Shown: in pieces, positions 9,289-17,988 of the stretch
Layout of the letters: each line of letters opens with the position of its first letter
How positions within the stretch are numbered: the stretch's first letter is position 1
Assembly: GCA_016930515.1 (NCBI GenBank)
Contig: JAFGGO010000027.1
Coordinates: forward strand, 1-64,000
DNA length: 64,000 bases
Direction: 5' to 3'
From: Promethearchaeota archaeon
GTDB taxonomy: Archaea > Asgardarchaeota > Lokiarchaeia > Sigyniarchaeales > SOKP01
The notes under the pieces: generated by a model
What the model was told of the DNA's origin: nothing
The model's database searches: none
Seen by the model: the letters and a program-made list of their open reading frames with translations, nothing else
Program-made: the position numbers and the translations under genes

Positions 9289-10006
9289 TTAGAGATTAAA
9301 TAGGTTTTTCACGAATTTTGGAAGGACAAAACCAATATAGAACGCTAGTGCCGAAATAATGCCACAAATTCGAGCAACGAGAATCAATTCGGGAAAATCT
9401 ACGAATATGACTTCTAATAAAGTCCATAAGGTAAAAACAACGAACGCTACGGCCAAGATTTTCCCTTTAGCCCTAACCAGCGAATTTTCCGATTTCATTG
9501 CTTTGTATGAGAACAATAATCCTGTTATTGTAAAAATAATTGCTCCAGATGTAATGTATGCAGTAACGATCGGATTCCATTCTGCCAGATAAACACCTTT
9601 TCGTTCCCCTATTTGCGTGTAATCAGTTAAGAACATGAAGAAAAACACGATCTCAAATACGATCGCCCATATACCAAGAATCCATATTATTGCATTTTTA
9701 ATTTTTGGTTTTTCTGCTAAAACCAAATTTCCAAAAGTTCTTGGCCATAATAAGAACATCGGGAATATAAGTGCGTTAGCAAGGAAAAAATAGGGCGCAT
9801 CTGCTAAATAAGTAGTTTCGTCTCCAATCAGAATCAGGCCACCACGGAGATGTTAAAAAAATCCAAGTAATGCCCACCAGCAACAATTGCTTTTCCTTAT
9901 ATCTAAGGTATTTCAAGATCAACAAAATTCCTAAAATCAAGGAAATTAAAGTGAAGGATAGCGTTAAAGCTCCTTGAATAAATAAAATTGGGTCTGTAAT
10001 TACCAT
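9289..10006 (-). pseudogene. Third membrane paralogue, broken by a net 23-nt loss
   Basis: The ORF track splits this gene into a 76-aa and a 156-aa frame, but both match the two neighbouring paralogues end to end. The first frame follows the family from MVITDPILFIQGALT to SPWWPDS, then runs into unrelated sequence. The family resumes in another frame as IGDETTYLADAPYFFLANA and continues to FYIGFVLPKFVKNLF. Between WW-GDS and the GGD/IGD site, paralogue 1 has eight codons (24 nt) where this copy has a single nucleotide, a net loss of 23 nt that both shortens TM2-3 and shifts frame. It is either a recent pseudogene or a sequencing or assembly deletion. The distal part could restart at MFLLWPRT, which would lack the first two helices. 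Confidence 0.85.
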
Positions 10007-10151
10007 TTCCTATTCTATTGAAGTTAATTTATTAATTGTATATAAAAAACGCTCTCTAAATATATAATTTTAGGTCGTTAAGGAAAGATATGTGTTCATT
10101 AAATTTTTGGTCTTTCAATTTTTAAATTTAAAGCATCATTAACAATAATTA

Positions 10152-11117
10152 ATGCGTGATACACTCGATCAACTCAGTTTTGATGTTTCACAATTAGTAG
10201 AGAAATATCAAGGAAAAAAATTATACGATTTCTTCCAAAATTACGACATTAGGTCAAATAGCATGGGTGAATTCATGGAATTTTCTTGGATAGCTAAAGA
10301 TTTCGTTCAAAACATCGATTTAAACAAAACAAAAGCAAAAATTCTTTTTAACTTAAAAGTTGCCCTGAATATTGGAGAAAAGATCGAAATACGCTTGAAA
10401 CAAAGGGGTTTGAAAAGTTTAAGAGACTTGACCCATTCGCTCAAGTATAGGTGTTCTGCTCTTGATGCGCTCCGCTTGATAAGAAACAACAATCACGAAA
10501 AACTCATGCATAATCGATATATTTGCGATTTAGATGTTGCGTTTTGTTTTAAATTGGAAGATCTATTATTTATTGATATTGAGACATTAGGGATCTTTGA
10601 TAGTCCGTTAATTATTGTGGGAGTTGGGTATTTTCGTGATTTGCAATACGAGATTCGCCTTTTTTTTGCCCGCACGCTTGAAGAGGAGATCTCCATTTGC
10701 GAGCACCTACGAAACGAAGTATTTCCTAGATATAAATGTTTTGTAAGTTATAACGGCAAGAGTTTTGACATACCCTTTATTGCAAATAGATTCTTGTATT
10801 TTTTTGATGAAAATCCAATGATTCATCCCCAAGACATGCCATATAAGGAGAGTAATACCCTTTATCATCACATTGATTTATATCACAACTGTCGTCGTAA
10901 GTACAAGGGCCTGTTCGATAGTTTTTCTCTGACTAATATGGAAGAAAATCTCTTGGGTTTTTATCGAACAAACGAATTACCAAGTAATCTCGTCGGAGCT
11001 TGCTATAAAAAATATTTGGAAAATCCCGAAAGATACATCGGTTTGGTAAAAGAGTGCATTGAACACAATTATTACGATGTGTATTCTTTGCCTCTTATAC
11101 TTGAAAAATTATTATGA
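10152..11117 (+). CDS. YprB-type RNase H-like 3'-5' exonuclease
   Basis: Predicted metal-dependent exonuclease of the DEDD/RNase H fold (YprB_RNaseH-like, RNase_H_2). The acidic motif FIDIETLG (around residue 140), then SYNGKSFDIPF (around 200) and NYYDVYSLPLIL near the C-terminus supply the expected Asp/Glu ligands in the right order. The first 130 residues form a basic helical region also found ahead of the nuclease domain in archaeal and firmicute homologues. It is 321 aa, cytosolic, and sits between a divergent membrane pseudogene and the ABC operon that begins 96 bp downstream. The nuclease fold is well supported; the DNA or RNA substrate is not known. Confidence 0.82.
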   Translation: MRDTLDQLSFDVSQLVEKYQGKKLYDFFQNYDIRSNSMGEFMEFSWIAKDFVQNIDLNKTKAKILFNLKVALNIGEKIEIRLKQRGLKSLRDLTHSLKYRCSALDALRLIRNNNHEKLMHNRYICDLDVAFCFKLEDLLFIDIETLGIFDSPLIIVGVGYFRDLQYEIRLFFARTLEEEISICEHLRNEVFPRYKCFVSYNGKSFDIPFIANRFLYFFDENPMIHPQDMPYKESNTLYHHIDLYHNCRRKYKGLFDSFSLTNMEENLLGFYRTNELPSNLVGACYKKYLENPERYIGLVKECIEHNYYDVYSLPLILEKLL

Positions 11118-11213
11118 CAAATACGACATTATTATAATCCAAAACCTTAAGTAAATAAAATTTCTTAAATAATAAAAAGAAATTCGTTTATTTTCGAGGC
11201 TAAAAAGTCGACG

Positions 11214-12386
11214 ATGCAACTAGGCGGACTCATTAAAAAAGAATTCGGAAGAATAAAAAGCGATAAACGTACTCTCGTGCTTCTCTTCTTCATTCCCCTC
11301 ATTCTCATTATCATCTTTGGACTTGTAACTGGAGGAGGTCCTACAAAATTCTTTACGGCAAGTATTATTACCCGAGATAGCATGCCCTTGGGTCAAGAAG
11401 TCAACGGTACGGCTTATTACGATGAAATATTTATATCTACCGTGCGAGATAATTGCTCCGCTTTTGGATTCCATTCGGCTTATAATAGCACGACTGAGCA
11501 AGAATATGATTCTCACTACGCCAAGTGTTTAGATCTTTTAAAAAACGGTGTTATTGGTGCAATTATCATTCTTCCAGAAAATTTTACCGAATCGGTTGAG
11601 AATGCCACTTCAAGCAATCCTCTTGTAAAAAGTGTTAATCCAGTCTTGATTTATGCCATAGACGGTTCGGATATAGAATCAGTAAACGCTATTAAAATGG
11701 CAATACAAGAACCATTAGCGCTCTTTCGCTCTCAAGTTGGAATGTTGAACAATTTTACTACGATAATGCCATCGCTCGAATTTTCAGTACCTTTTTGGGA
11801 AAGTCAGATGCTCAATTACGCTTTAGGATTGATGCTCCCGTTGATCATAATTGGTACGACAATGAACTTGACATCATTATCAATAGTATCTGAAGGACCC
11901 TTGGCACGGATGATGCTCACGCCCACGGCAAAAAATGAGATTATTCTTAGCAAAACCATCGCAAATATAGTTATAATGACTCTTCAAGCAACGGAAATTT
12001 TCGTGATGTTATCCTTTTTTGGATTGTATTGCTTGGGTTCGCTATTTGATTTTTATGCAACACTATTGCTCACGGGTTTATGTGGTATTTCAATTGGACT
12101 ATTCATTTCCGCTCTTGCTACTACGGAACAAGCTGCGAATCAAATGTACTTGATGTTTTTTATCGTATTAATAATATTTTCAGGAATGTTTGGGGTTGGT
12201 GGCACTGACGAGATGAAGTTTGTAACAAGCTTGCTTCCATTAGGATATTCGAAAGAATTAATTGTAAGCATTACCCTAAGAGGGGCACCAATGAACATGC
12301 TTTCAGCGTTTAAAATGGTAATAATTAGCTTGGTATTTCTATTATTGGCTTATTTAACCTATAGATTTAAAAAGGTGGAAGTATGA
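11214..12386 (+). CDS. ABC-2 type transporter permease 1
   Basis: First gene of a six-gene operon. The 390-aa protein has the ABC-2 permease plan: an N-terminal basic segment (KKEFGRIKSDKRT), TM1 at about 22-42, a large polar loop (about 45-195) carrying N-x-S/T sequons and therefore probably outside, then five or six closely packed helices (LGLMLPLIIIGTTMNLTSLS onward). The short cytoplasmic loop PLARMMLTP is the family's NBD-coupling region and recurs in permease 2 as PIARLLLTP. It overlaps permease 2 by ATGA with an AGGTGG ribosome binding site inside its 3' end. The two permeases probably form a heterodimer energised by ATPases of this operon. Substrate unknown. Confidence 0.88.
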   Translation: MQLGGLIKKEFGRIKSDKRTLVLLFFIPLILIIIFGLVTGGGPTKFFTASIITRDSMPLGQEVNGTAYYDEIFISTVRDNCSAFGFHSAYNSTTEQEYDSHYAKCLDLLKNGVIGAIIILPENFTESVENATSSNPLVKSVNPVLIYAIDGSDIESVNAIKMAIQEPLALFRSQVGMLNNFTTIMPSLEFSVPFWESQMLNYALGLMLPLIIIGTTMNLTSLSIVSEGPLARMMLTPTAKNEIILSKTIANIVIMTLQATEIFVMLSFFGLYCLGSLFDFYATLLLTGLCGISIGLFISALATTEQAANQMYLMFFIVLIIFSGMFGVGGTDEMKFVTSLLPLGYSKELIVSITLRGAPMNMLSAFKMVIISLVFLLLAYLTYRFKKVEV

Positions 12387-13639
12387 CAAGAAAGGATAAT
12401 ACAACTAAGAAAAAGTTACCCCTTTTTAAATCCCGTAGCAACAGTCTTTTTCGATTCTCTCGTCAAGTGAAAAAGGAATTCAAGCTTCTGTGGACCGACA
12501 AGTTCAATATCTTTTTAGCGCTCGTATTACCTCCCATGATCATTTTCTTAATTGCCTTCACTACGGGTGTCGAGGAAGAAATCTCTCCAATTAATTGCGT
12601 TGTTGTTACTTACGATTCTAACATGATCACTACTCCTAATAATTATACTGAGTATTTATTTAATAATATCACAGACTTTTCACACGATAACTATTCGTAT
12701 CTGTATCTAAATGCCGTGAATAATTCACAATATTTAACGCCCTTAGAATATAATAATCAGTTCTATCTAAACGCAACTACCGATATATACGCCATGGAAA
12801 CGGCAAGGAATTATCTGGCTGAAGGGCATGTATCTGTTATTATTGTAATCCCTATTGATTTTTCCGAAATGCTAACGCTTGGATTACCCGCATTTGTGAA
12901 TTGCATTGTTGACGGTTCGAGCGTGTTAACTCTTCAGGACAATTTAAACGCCGTGTTGGATTCCGTCAATGTATTCGTTTCAGAAAACAATCTCACGCCT
13001 CAGATAGAGCTGGTGGGATTCGAAGAATTTTCAGTTCCTAAAAATTTGAACTTTAAGTTCAACGCAATGGTAACGTTCATCCTTCCAATCATGGCATTTG
13101 GGCTCCCAATCGTACTGACAATCCTGGTTATAGTAAAAGAAAAACCCATAGCCCGATTGTTGCTCACTCCCGTAAAACGAGCAGAAATATTACTCTCAAA
13201 ATATGTTACTTATAGTGCGATTTTAGCAATTCAAACTTTATTATTGATTGTCAGTTCGGTATCGCAAGGACTCTATTGCGTGGGTAGTTATTTTGATTTA
13301 TTCTTGGCATTATTTATGTTGGGATTTTCGGCTTTGGCGTTGGGGTTGTTCATATCCACGATATCTAAGACGAAAACGGAAGCTAACCAATATTTTTTCA
13401 TGTCGTTTATTCTCATTATCGTGCTTAGCGGGTTGTTCATTCCGATAGATTCAATGCCGCTTTACCTGCAAGTTGTAGCATGGATCCTTCCCTTGAGCCA
13501 CGCAGGACCGATGATTAATAACGTTTTAACGAAAGGAATGCCCGCCATAGGTTTCGATTTTTATTGCCTATTAGCAGTTTCATCCGTCTTATTTGCCTTG
13601 AGCGTTATATTATTTCAAAGAAAACAATACGAGGCATGA
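12383..13639 (+). CDS. ABC-2 type transporter permease 2
   Basis: Second permease of the operon, 418 aa. It shows the same architecture as permease 1: basic N-terminus (RQVKKEFKLLWTDKFN), TM1 at about 47-66, a sequon-rich extracytoplasmic loop, and a C-terminal bundle of about five helices (FILPIMAFGLPIVLTILVIV onward) with the coupling segment PIARLLLTPVKRAEILLSKY. The start ATG overlaps the stop of permease 1 and is preceded by AGGTGG. Its own stop overlaps the start of the ATPase gene, so translation of all three is likely coupled. The two permeases differ enough that a heteromeric membrane channel is the natural reading. Confidence 0.88.
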   Translation: MTRKDNTTKKKLPLFKSRSNSLFRFSRQVKKEFKLLWTDKFNIFLALVLPPMIIFLIAFTTGVEEEISPINCVVVTYDSNMITTPNNYTEYLFNNITDFSHDNYSYLYLNAVNNSQYLTPLEYNNQFYLNATTDIYAMETARNYLAEGHVSVIIVIPIDFSEMLTLGLPAFVNCIVDGSSVLTLQDNLNAVLDSVNVFVSENNLTPQIELVGFEEFSVPKNLNFKFNAMVTFILPIMAFGLPIVLTILVIVKEKPIARLLLTPVKRAEILLSKYVTYSAILAIQTLLLIVSSVSQGLYCVGSYFDLFLALFMLGFSALALGLFISTISKTKTEANQYFFMSFILIIVLSGLFIPIDSMPLYLQVVAWILPLSHAGPMINNVLTKGMPAIGFDFYCLLAVSSVLFALSVILFQRKQYEA

Positions 13640-14673
13640 ACATGTCCCTAAAAAAATCAAGTCCAATCGTTGTTGAGGTCGACGATCTGAATGTTTCCTT
13701 TGGAAAGAAGAGGGTGGTCAAAAATGTTTCACTCACGGTAAATTCTGGCGAAATTATTGGGGTTTTTGGAATTTCTGGTGCGGGAAAAACTACGATGATT
13801 CGCGTGATAACTTGCCAGCTCAAAAAAAAATATTGGACGGGAACAGTTAAAGTAACGAATTTATCCGCTGCGAGAAATAAAAATCAATCGAAAATATTGG
13901 GAAACATTGGATACGTGCCACAGCTGGAGGAATTGAATTTATATTACGATTTTAAACCCTACGCAAATATCGATACTTTTGCCTCGACATACGGAATGGA
14001 TGTAAAAAAGGCAAAAGATATCGCAGAAAATTTATTCACGATTCTTGACATACCAAAAGATACTTGGAGCAAGAAACTAAAAAAGATGAGTGGTGGTGAA
14101 AAAAAAAGAGTCTCAATGGCTTTAGGCCTTATTCATCAACCGGCAATTCTATTCTTGGACGAACCTACGACGGGAGTTGACGCATACAAGCGATATTCAA
14201 TTCTAACTTATTTAAAAAAATTGAACGTGCAATTAGGGACGACGATGTTTATCATTAGCCACGACATGGAGTGTTCCTTAGTTTGCGATAAGGCCGCTAT
14301 AATGCGGGAGGGAAAGTTGCTTGAATTTGGAAAACCAGCAGATTTAATCGCTTCACTTCCCAGTAATGGCGTTATTGCTTCATTTACGATAGAAGATTTA
14401 AACAAGAAGAAAATCGAAGAAATAAAAGATTTTTCTCCTGTTAGAAACATTATTAGGGCGGGAAACGATGTGATTGAGGTTTTAATGGATAATTACGACG
14501 AGAATATTTCCGACTTGGTCCAGCATATTATGAACGCAGGAATTAAGATCACATCAATGACTAAGGACATCGCAACTTTTCGGAGATATTTCCAAATTCG
14601 TATTCAAGACGAAGAGGAGAAGGAAAGAAGAAATATCGATCATTTATCAGAATCCAATGACATGAATAATTAA
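13636..14673 (+). CDS. ABC transporter ATP-binding protein
   Basis: Stand-alone nucleotide-binding subunit, 345 aa from the ATG that overlaps the permease stop (ATGA) and follows a GAGG site. The ORF track extends 24 codons upstream into the permease gene, which is not needed. It has all catalytic motifs: Walker A GISGAGKTT, signature MSGGEKKR, Walker B AILFLDEPTTG and the H-loop in IISHD. A C-terminal extension after LIASLPSNG resembles that of the two larger ABC proteins downstream, pointing to duplication within the operon. It should energise the two permeases, perhaps as half of a heterodimer with the ABC domain of the next gene. Confidence 0.92.
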   Translation: MNMSLKKSSPIVVEVDDLNVSFGKKRVVKNVSLTVNSGEIIGVFGISGAGKTTMIRVITCQLKKKYWTGTVKVTNLSAARNKNQSKILGNIGYVPQLEELNLYYDFKPYANIDTFASTYGMDVKKAKDIAENLFTILDIPKDTWSKKLKKMSGGEKKRVSMALGLIHQPAILFLDEPTTGVDAYKRYSILTYLKKLNVQLGTTMFIISHDMECSLVCDKAAIMREGKLLEFGKPADLIASLPSNGVIASFTIEDLNKKKIEEIKDFSPVRNIIRAGNDVIEVLMDNYDENISDLVQHIMNAGIKITSMTKDIATFRRYFQIRIQDEEEKERRNIDHLSESNDMNN

Positions 14674-14694
14674 AAGAGGTTAATAAATCTTAGA

Positions 14695-17600
14695 ATGAAA
14701 AAGAAAACAATTAGTGCGGTAGTCAGATCCTCTGAGATTTTTAAAGTAAGCCCTAAATTCAAGAGAAAGCTTAAAGTGTTTATAATTATCGCGATTCTCA
14801 TCTTGATACCTATAATTGGAATGGCTTTGGTAAACATTCCATATATTTCCTATTTTACACCAGAAGAAGTAGACGAATACAAGGACAGCATGTATTTCTT
14901 CTCAAATTCCCATCAAAATTCCGCTTCGGGTTTGTTTATAGAGGCCGATATTGATTCTAACTTCAGGATCGCAACTGCAATTAATTGGACTAGTTTCAAT
15001 CCACAAATTTTTAACCTTATAAATCCCGTTGATAACGATTATTTAAAATCCATCTCAAAACCTAATTTTTACCTCGATTATCTCTTCGATAAGCAAAACA
15101 AAGACGGTTCATTTTCAGATATTGGAGGTTTAGGAGACATGTTTACTACTTATCAGGTCATTGATACGATTATGACCTTGAACGAATCCTATATTAATTC
15201 CATTCGACATCAAGACAAGATTAATAGGATCATGACATTTCTAAATTCCTCTTCATATACGGATCCCGCGAATCTAACGACCGGATTTAAAAATAGTCAA
15301 TTTTCGTTATTACCGGATATGATATCAACAAGTAATGCAGTGGAAATTGCGAACTATTTTTCTTGGGATTATTTTTTAAACAATCAGAACATTACAAATT
15401 ACATACTTGGATCCTTAAGGACTATTACAATTGGATCACTCATAACTGGATGGGGGTATTCTAATTCGTTATTATCTGCAGATCCTGATGCCGAAAGCAC
15501 TTTTTATGGAATTAAGGCTTATCTTGGATTGAATAAATCGTATTCTACTGCGGACAAGATATTATTTATGGGATTTTTTAATGATATTTACGATCCACTT
15601 AATGGTGGATTTAGGAATACATTAATATCAATAAATGATATTGAATCGACATATTATTGTCTTTCTTCAATAGAAAGGCTAAATTATAGTTATCCAGTTT
15701 TGTTCAACGCAAGTCGAACTCTTAATTTTATATTAAATTGCTCCGATCCTGATGGTGGTTTCGGTTTAAGACCAGATATTTTAACAAATTACTCCTCTGA
15801 TTTCGTTTCTTCAGGGGCAGCAATGAAAGCTTTAGCCATTCTCGAGCGGAACTTTAACTTCAGCGAAGAACAGCAACTCGCCATTAACGAAACAAAAAGC
15901 AGGTTTTACACTTGGTTATCTGGTTATCAGGCGTTAAACGGTTTATTTGGACACATCACCATTGAGTCCAACTATTGGGGCGTTTTATCTGCCATTCAAT
16001 ATTACCCTTCGAGCTTTCTCGATCACATTAATGTTAAAAATATATTCGCTTATATAAACAGTTGCTATGTCATTGAGACGGGAGGCTATTCGAGTGAGCC
16101 ATTCATACCTTCGAGTCTTTTTTCAACCTATCTTGCTATTAATATGTACGATATTTTTACATCCTATGTGGACGATTTGTGGTTGTATAACGAGTCCGCA
16201 ACTGAAGCATATATTGCGTCGCTTCAAAATCCGGATGGTGGTTTTAGAATTGGAAACGATCAAGATAGTTTATTCCGTCAACTTGGAGTGTTTTATTCCG
16301 TTATAAACGATTTAATCGATGTTAATACTTCGATTGTGGAAAGCACTTATTGGGCTGTTGAATCGCTTGATATTCTTGGCGCCCTAAATTTAATAGATTT
16401 AAATAATCTAACTCATTTTATCCGGTCGTGTCAGAACGCAGATGGGGGGTTTGGGTTGTTCTTAGGCTTTTCCTATAGCGATATTATTTCAACATATTAT
16501 GCCTTGCATGTTTTTTATTTGTTTGATTCTGAACCCCTATCGAAAATATTGGCAATAAATTTCCTCAAGAACGCTCAAAACACTGACGGAAGTTTTTCTC
16601 CCATGCCAACTTTATCCATGCTCGGTTTGTCGGTTTCCTTCTTTTTGGTTACTTATCTCGGGGCAAAGGGGTTGTACGATTTTTCTTATCAACCTACTGA
16701 TATTTGGGCTTTTTTGGATTGGTTCGTACTGTGTGTTGATAAAAAAACGGGAGGCGTGGGAGATGTGCAAGGATTTGGCGGTGATTTAAGAAACACGGTA
16801 TACGGAATGATCATAATTGACGATTTAAGGTACGATCGAGCATTCGATCCAGAACCGTGGACGACGCTTTTTACAAGGATCTTATTAGTCGAAATTATTG
16901 CAATTGTTGGTTTTATCTTGTTAAAAATGAGTTCTTACGCAAATGTGGTTATATTAAGAAGAATTAAAGCTAAATTAGGGATTGGTGAAAAAATGGAAGT
17001 ATCTTATCTTCGCCGCTACCCTGCGATTCGATGCGAAAATCTGAGCATTTTTGCGGGGAGGAAATTGATCGTGAATTCAATGTCTTTAACTTTAGAACAT
17101 GGAGAAATATTAGGAGTTCTCGGCGAAAGTGGTGCTGGAAAATCCACTTTCGTGAAGAGTCTGCTCGGAATGAGAAAATTTAAGGGGACAAACCAAGTAT
17201 ATGGAATGGATGTAAAAAAGAAATCAAAAAAAATGCGTCCAATTTATGGATATGTACCTCAGGATTTGAGCAAGATCTATGAGGATTTTACGACATATCA
17301 GAACATTCTTTATTTTGGCAGGCAATACGGCTTATCCGAAAGAGAAATTAGAAGGAAAGCGAAACGCATTCTGAGAAGCCTGGAAATTGATGATAAAATG
17401 CACGAACAAGTGAAAAATCTTTCTGGAGGTCAAAAAAGGCGTGTAAGCATTGCAATTGGCTTAATCCACGACCCGATCATCGTCTGGATGGATGAGCCTA
17501 CTTCAGGATTGGACCCTGTTGTACGAGAGAATTTATGGCACGCTCTCACTCGAATTAACGAAGAATTTAATACGACACTCATCGTGATTACCCATTATCC

Positions 17601-17976
17601 AGAGGAATCGCGCTTTTGTAATAAAGTTGCAATATTTGGAAGGGGGCGTGGTTTGATAGATTTTGGACATCCGAAGGATCTCTTGGGGCAATTACCAGGA
17701 AAGGGGAGAACAATTGGATTAATATTCAGAAATACGGAAGAAAAAGCCCTTGAAAGACTCGAATCGATATTAGGTATTAGTAAAGCATTAGAAAACAAAG
17801 CAGGAATGGAATTCTCCCTTCTTTCTGATCTTAATATAAGAGAACTTAAAAGTAGAATCGAACTTGAATTTGGACTCTCATCAATAGCCGAATTAAAGCA
17901 AACAGATAGTAAAATGGAGGAATATTTTCGATACAGGGCCATGGATGTCCCTTCTGACGAAATAGATCTTGGTTAG
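14695..17976 (+). CDS. Membrane-anchored alpha/alpha-toroid protein fused to an ABC ATPase domain
   Basis: A 1093-aa composite. TM1 (28-47) is followed by about 680 residues with recurring prenyltransferase/terpenoid-cyclase-type repeats (QNPDGGF, QNADGGFG, QNTDGSFS, SDPDGGFG), indicating an alpha/alpha toroid like that of protein prenyltransferase beta subunits. A second TM (about 729-748) leads to a complete ABC ATPase (about 770-1000) with GESGAGKST, LSGGQKRR and IVWMDEPTSGLDP. The toroid between the two TMs is rich in N-x-S/T sequons, so it is inferred to face outside while the ATPase is cytosolic. The usual zinc-site residues of prenyltransferases were not identified, so it may be a binding or scaffold domain. 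The gap to the upstream gene is 21 bp. Confidence 0.88.
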   Translation: MKKKTISAVVRSSEIFKVSPKFKRKLKVFIIIAILILIPIIGMALVNIPYISYFTPEEVDEYKDSMYFFSNSHQNSASGLFIEADIDSNFRIATAINWTSFNPQIFNLINPVDNDYLKSISKPNFYLDYLFDKQNKDGSFSDIGGLGDMFTTYQVIDTIMTLNESYINSIRHQDKINRIMTFLNSSSYTDPANLTTGFKNSQFSLLPDMISTSNAVEIANYFSWDYFLNNQNITNYILGSLRTITIGSLITGWGYSNSLLSADPDAESTFYGIKAYLGLNKSYSTADKILFMGFFNDIYDPLNGGFRNTLISINDIESTYYCLSSIERLNYSYPVLFNASRTLNFILNCSDPDGGFGLRPDILTNYSSDFVSSGAAMKALAILERNFNFSEEQQLAINETKSRFYTWLSGYQALNGLFGHITIESNYWGVLSAIQYYPSSFLDHINVKNIFAYINSCYVIETGGYSSEPFIPSSLFSTYLAINMYDIFTSYVDDLWLYNESATEAYIASLQNPDGGFRIGNDQDSLFRQLGVFYSVINDLIDVNTSIVESTYWAVESLDILGALNLIDLNNLTHFIRSCQNADGGFGLFLGFSYSDIISTYYALHVFYLFDSEPLSKILAINFLKNAQNTDGSFSPMPTLSMLGLSVSFFLVTYLGAKGLYDFSYQPTDIWAFLDWFVLCVDKKTGGVGDVQGFGGDLRNTVYGMIIIDDLRYDRAFDPEPWTTLFTRILLVEIIAIVGFILLKMSSYANVVILRRIKAKLGIGEKMEVSYLRRYPAIRCENLSIFAGRKLIVNSMSLTLEHGEILGVLGESGAGKSTFVKSLLGMRKFKGTNQVYGMDVKKKSKKMRPIYGYVPQDLSKIYEDFTTYQNILYFGRQYGLSEREIRRKAKRILRSLEIDDKMHEQVKNLSGGQKRRVSIAIGLIHDPIIVWMDEPTSGLDPVVRENLWHALTRINEEFNTTLIVITHYPEESRFCNKVAIFGRGRGLIDFGHPKDLLGQLPGKGRTIGLIFRNTEEKALERLESILGISKALENKAGMEFSLLSDLNIRELKSRIELEFGLSSIAELKQTDSKMEEYFRYRAMDVPSDEIDLG

Positions 17977-17988
17977 GTGTTTTAAACA

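Noticed and set aside
13564-13635. Longer N-terminus of the ABC ATPase proposed by the ORF track
   Set aside because: It lies wholly in the permease gene in another frame; the ATGA overlap at 13636 with a GAGG site gives a family-length protein.
17595-17942. 115-aa minus-strand ORF
   Set aside because: Shadow of the ABC ATPase end of the toroid fusion; Ser/Leu-rich with no motif.
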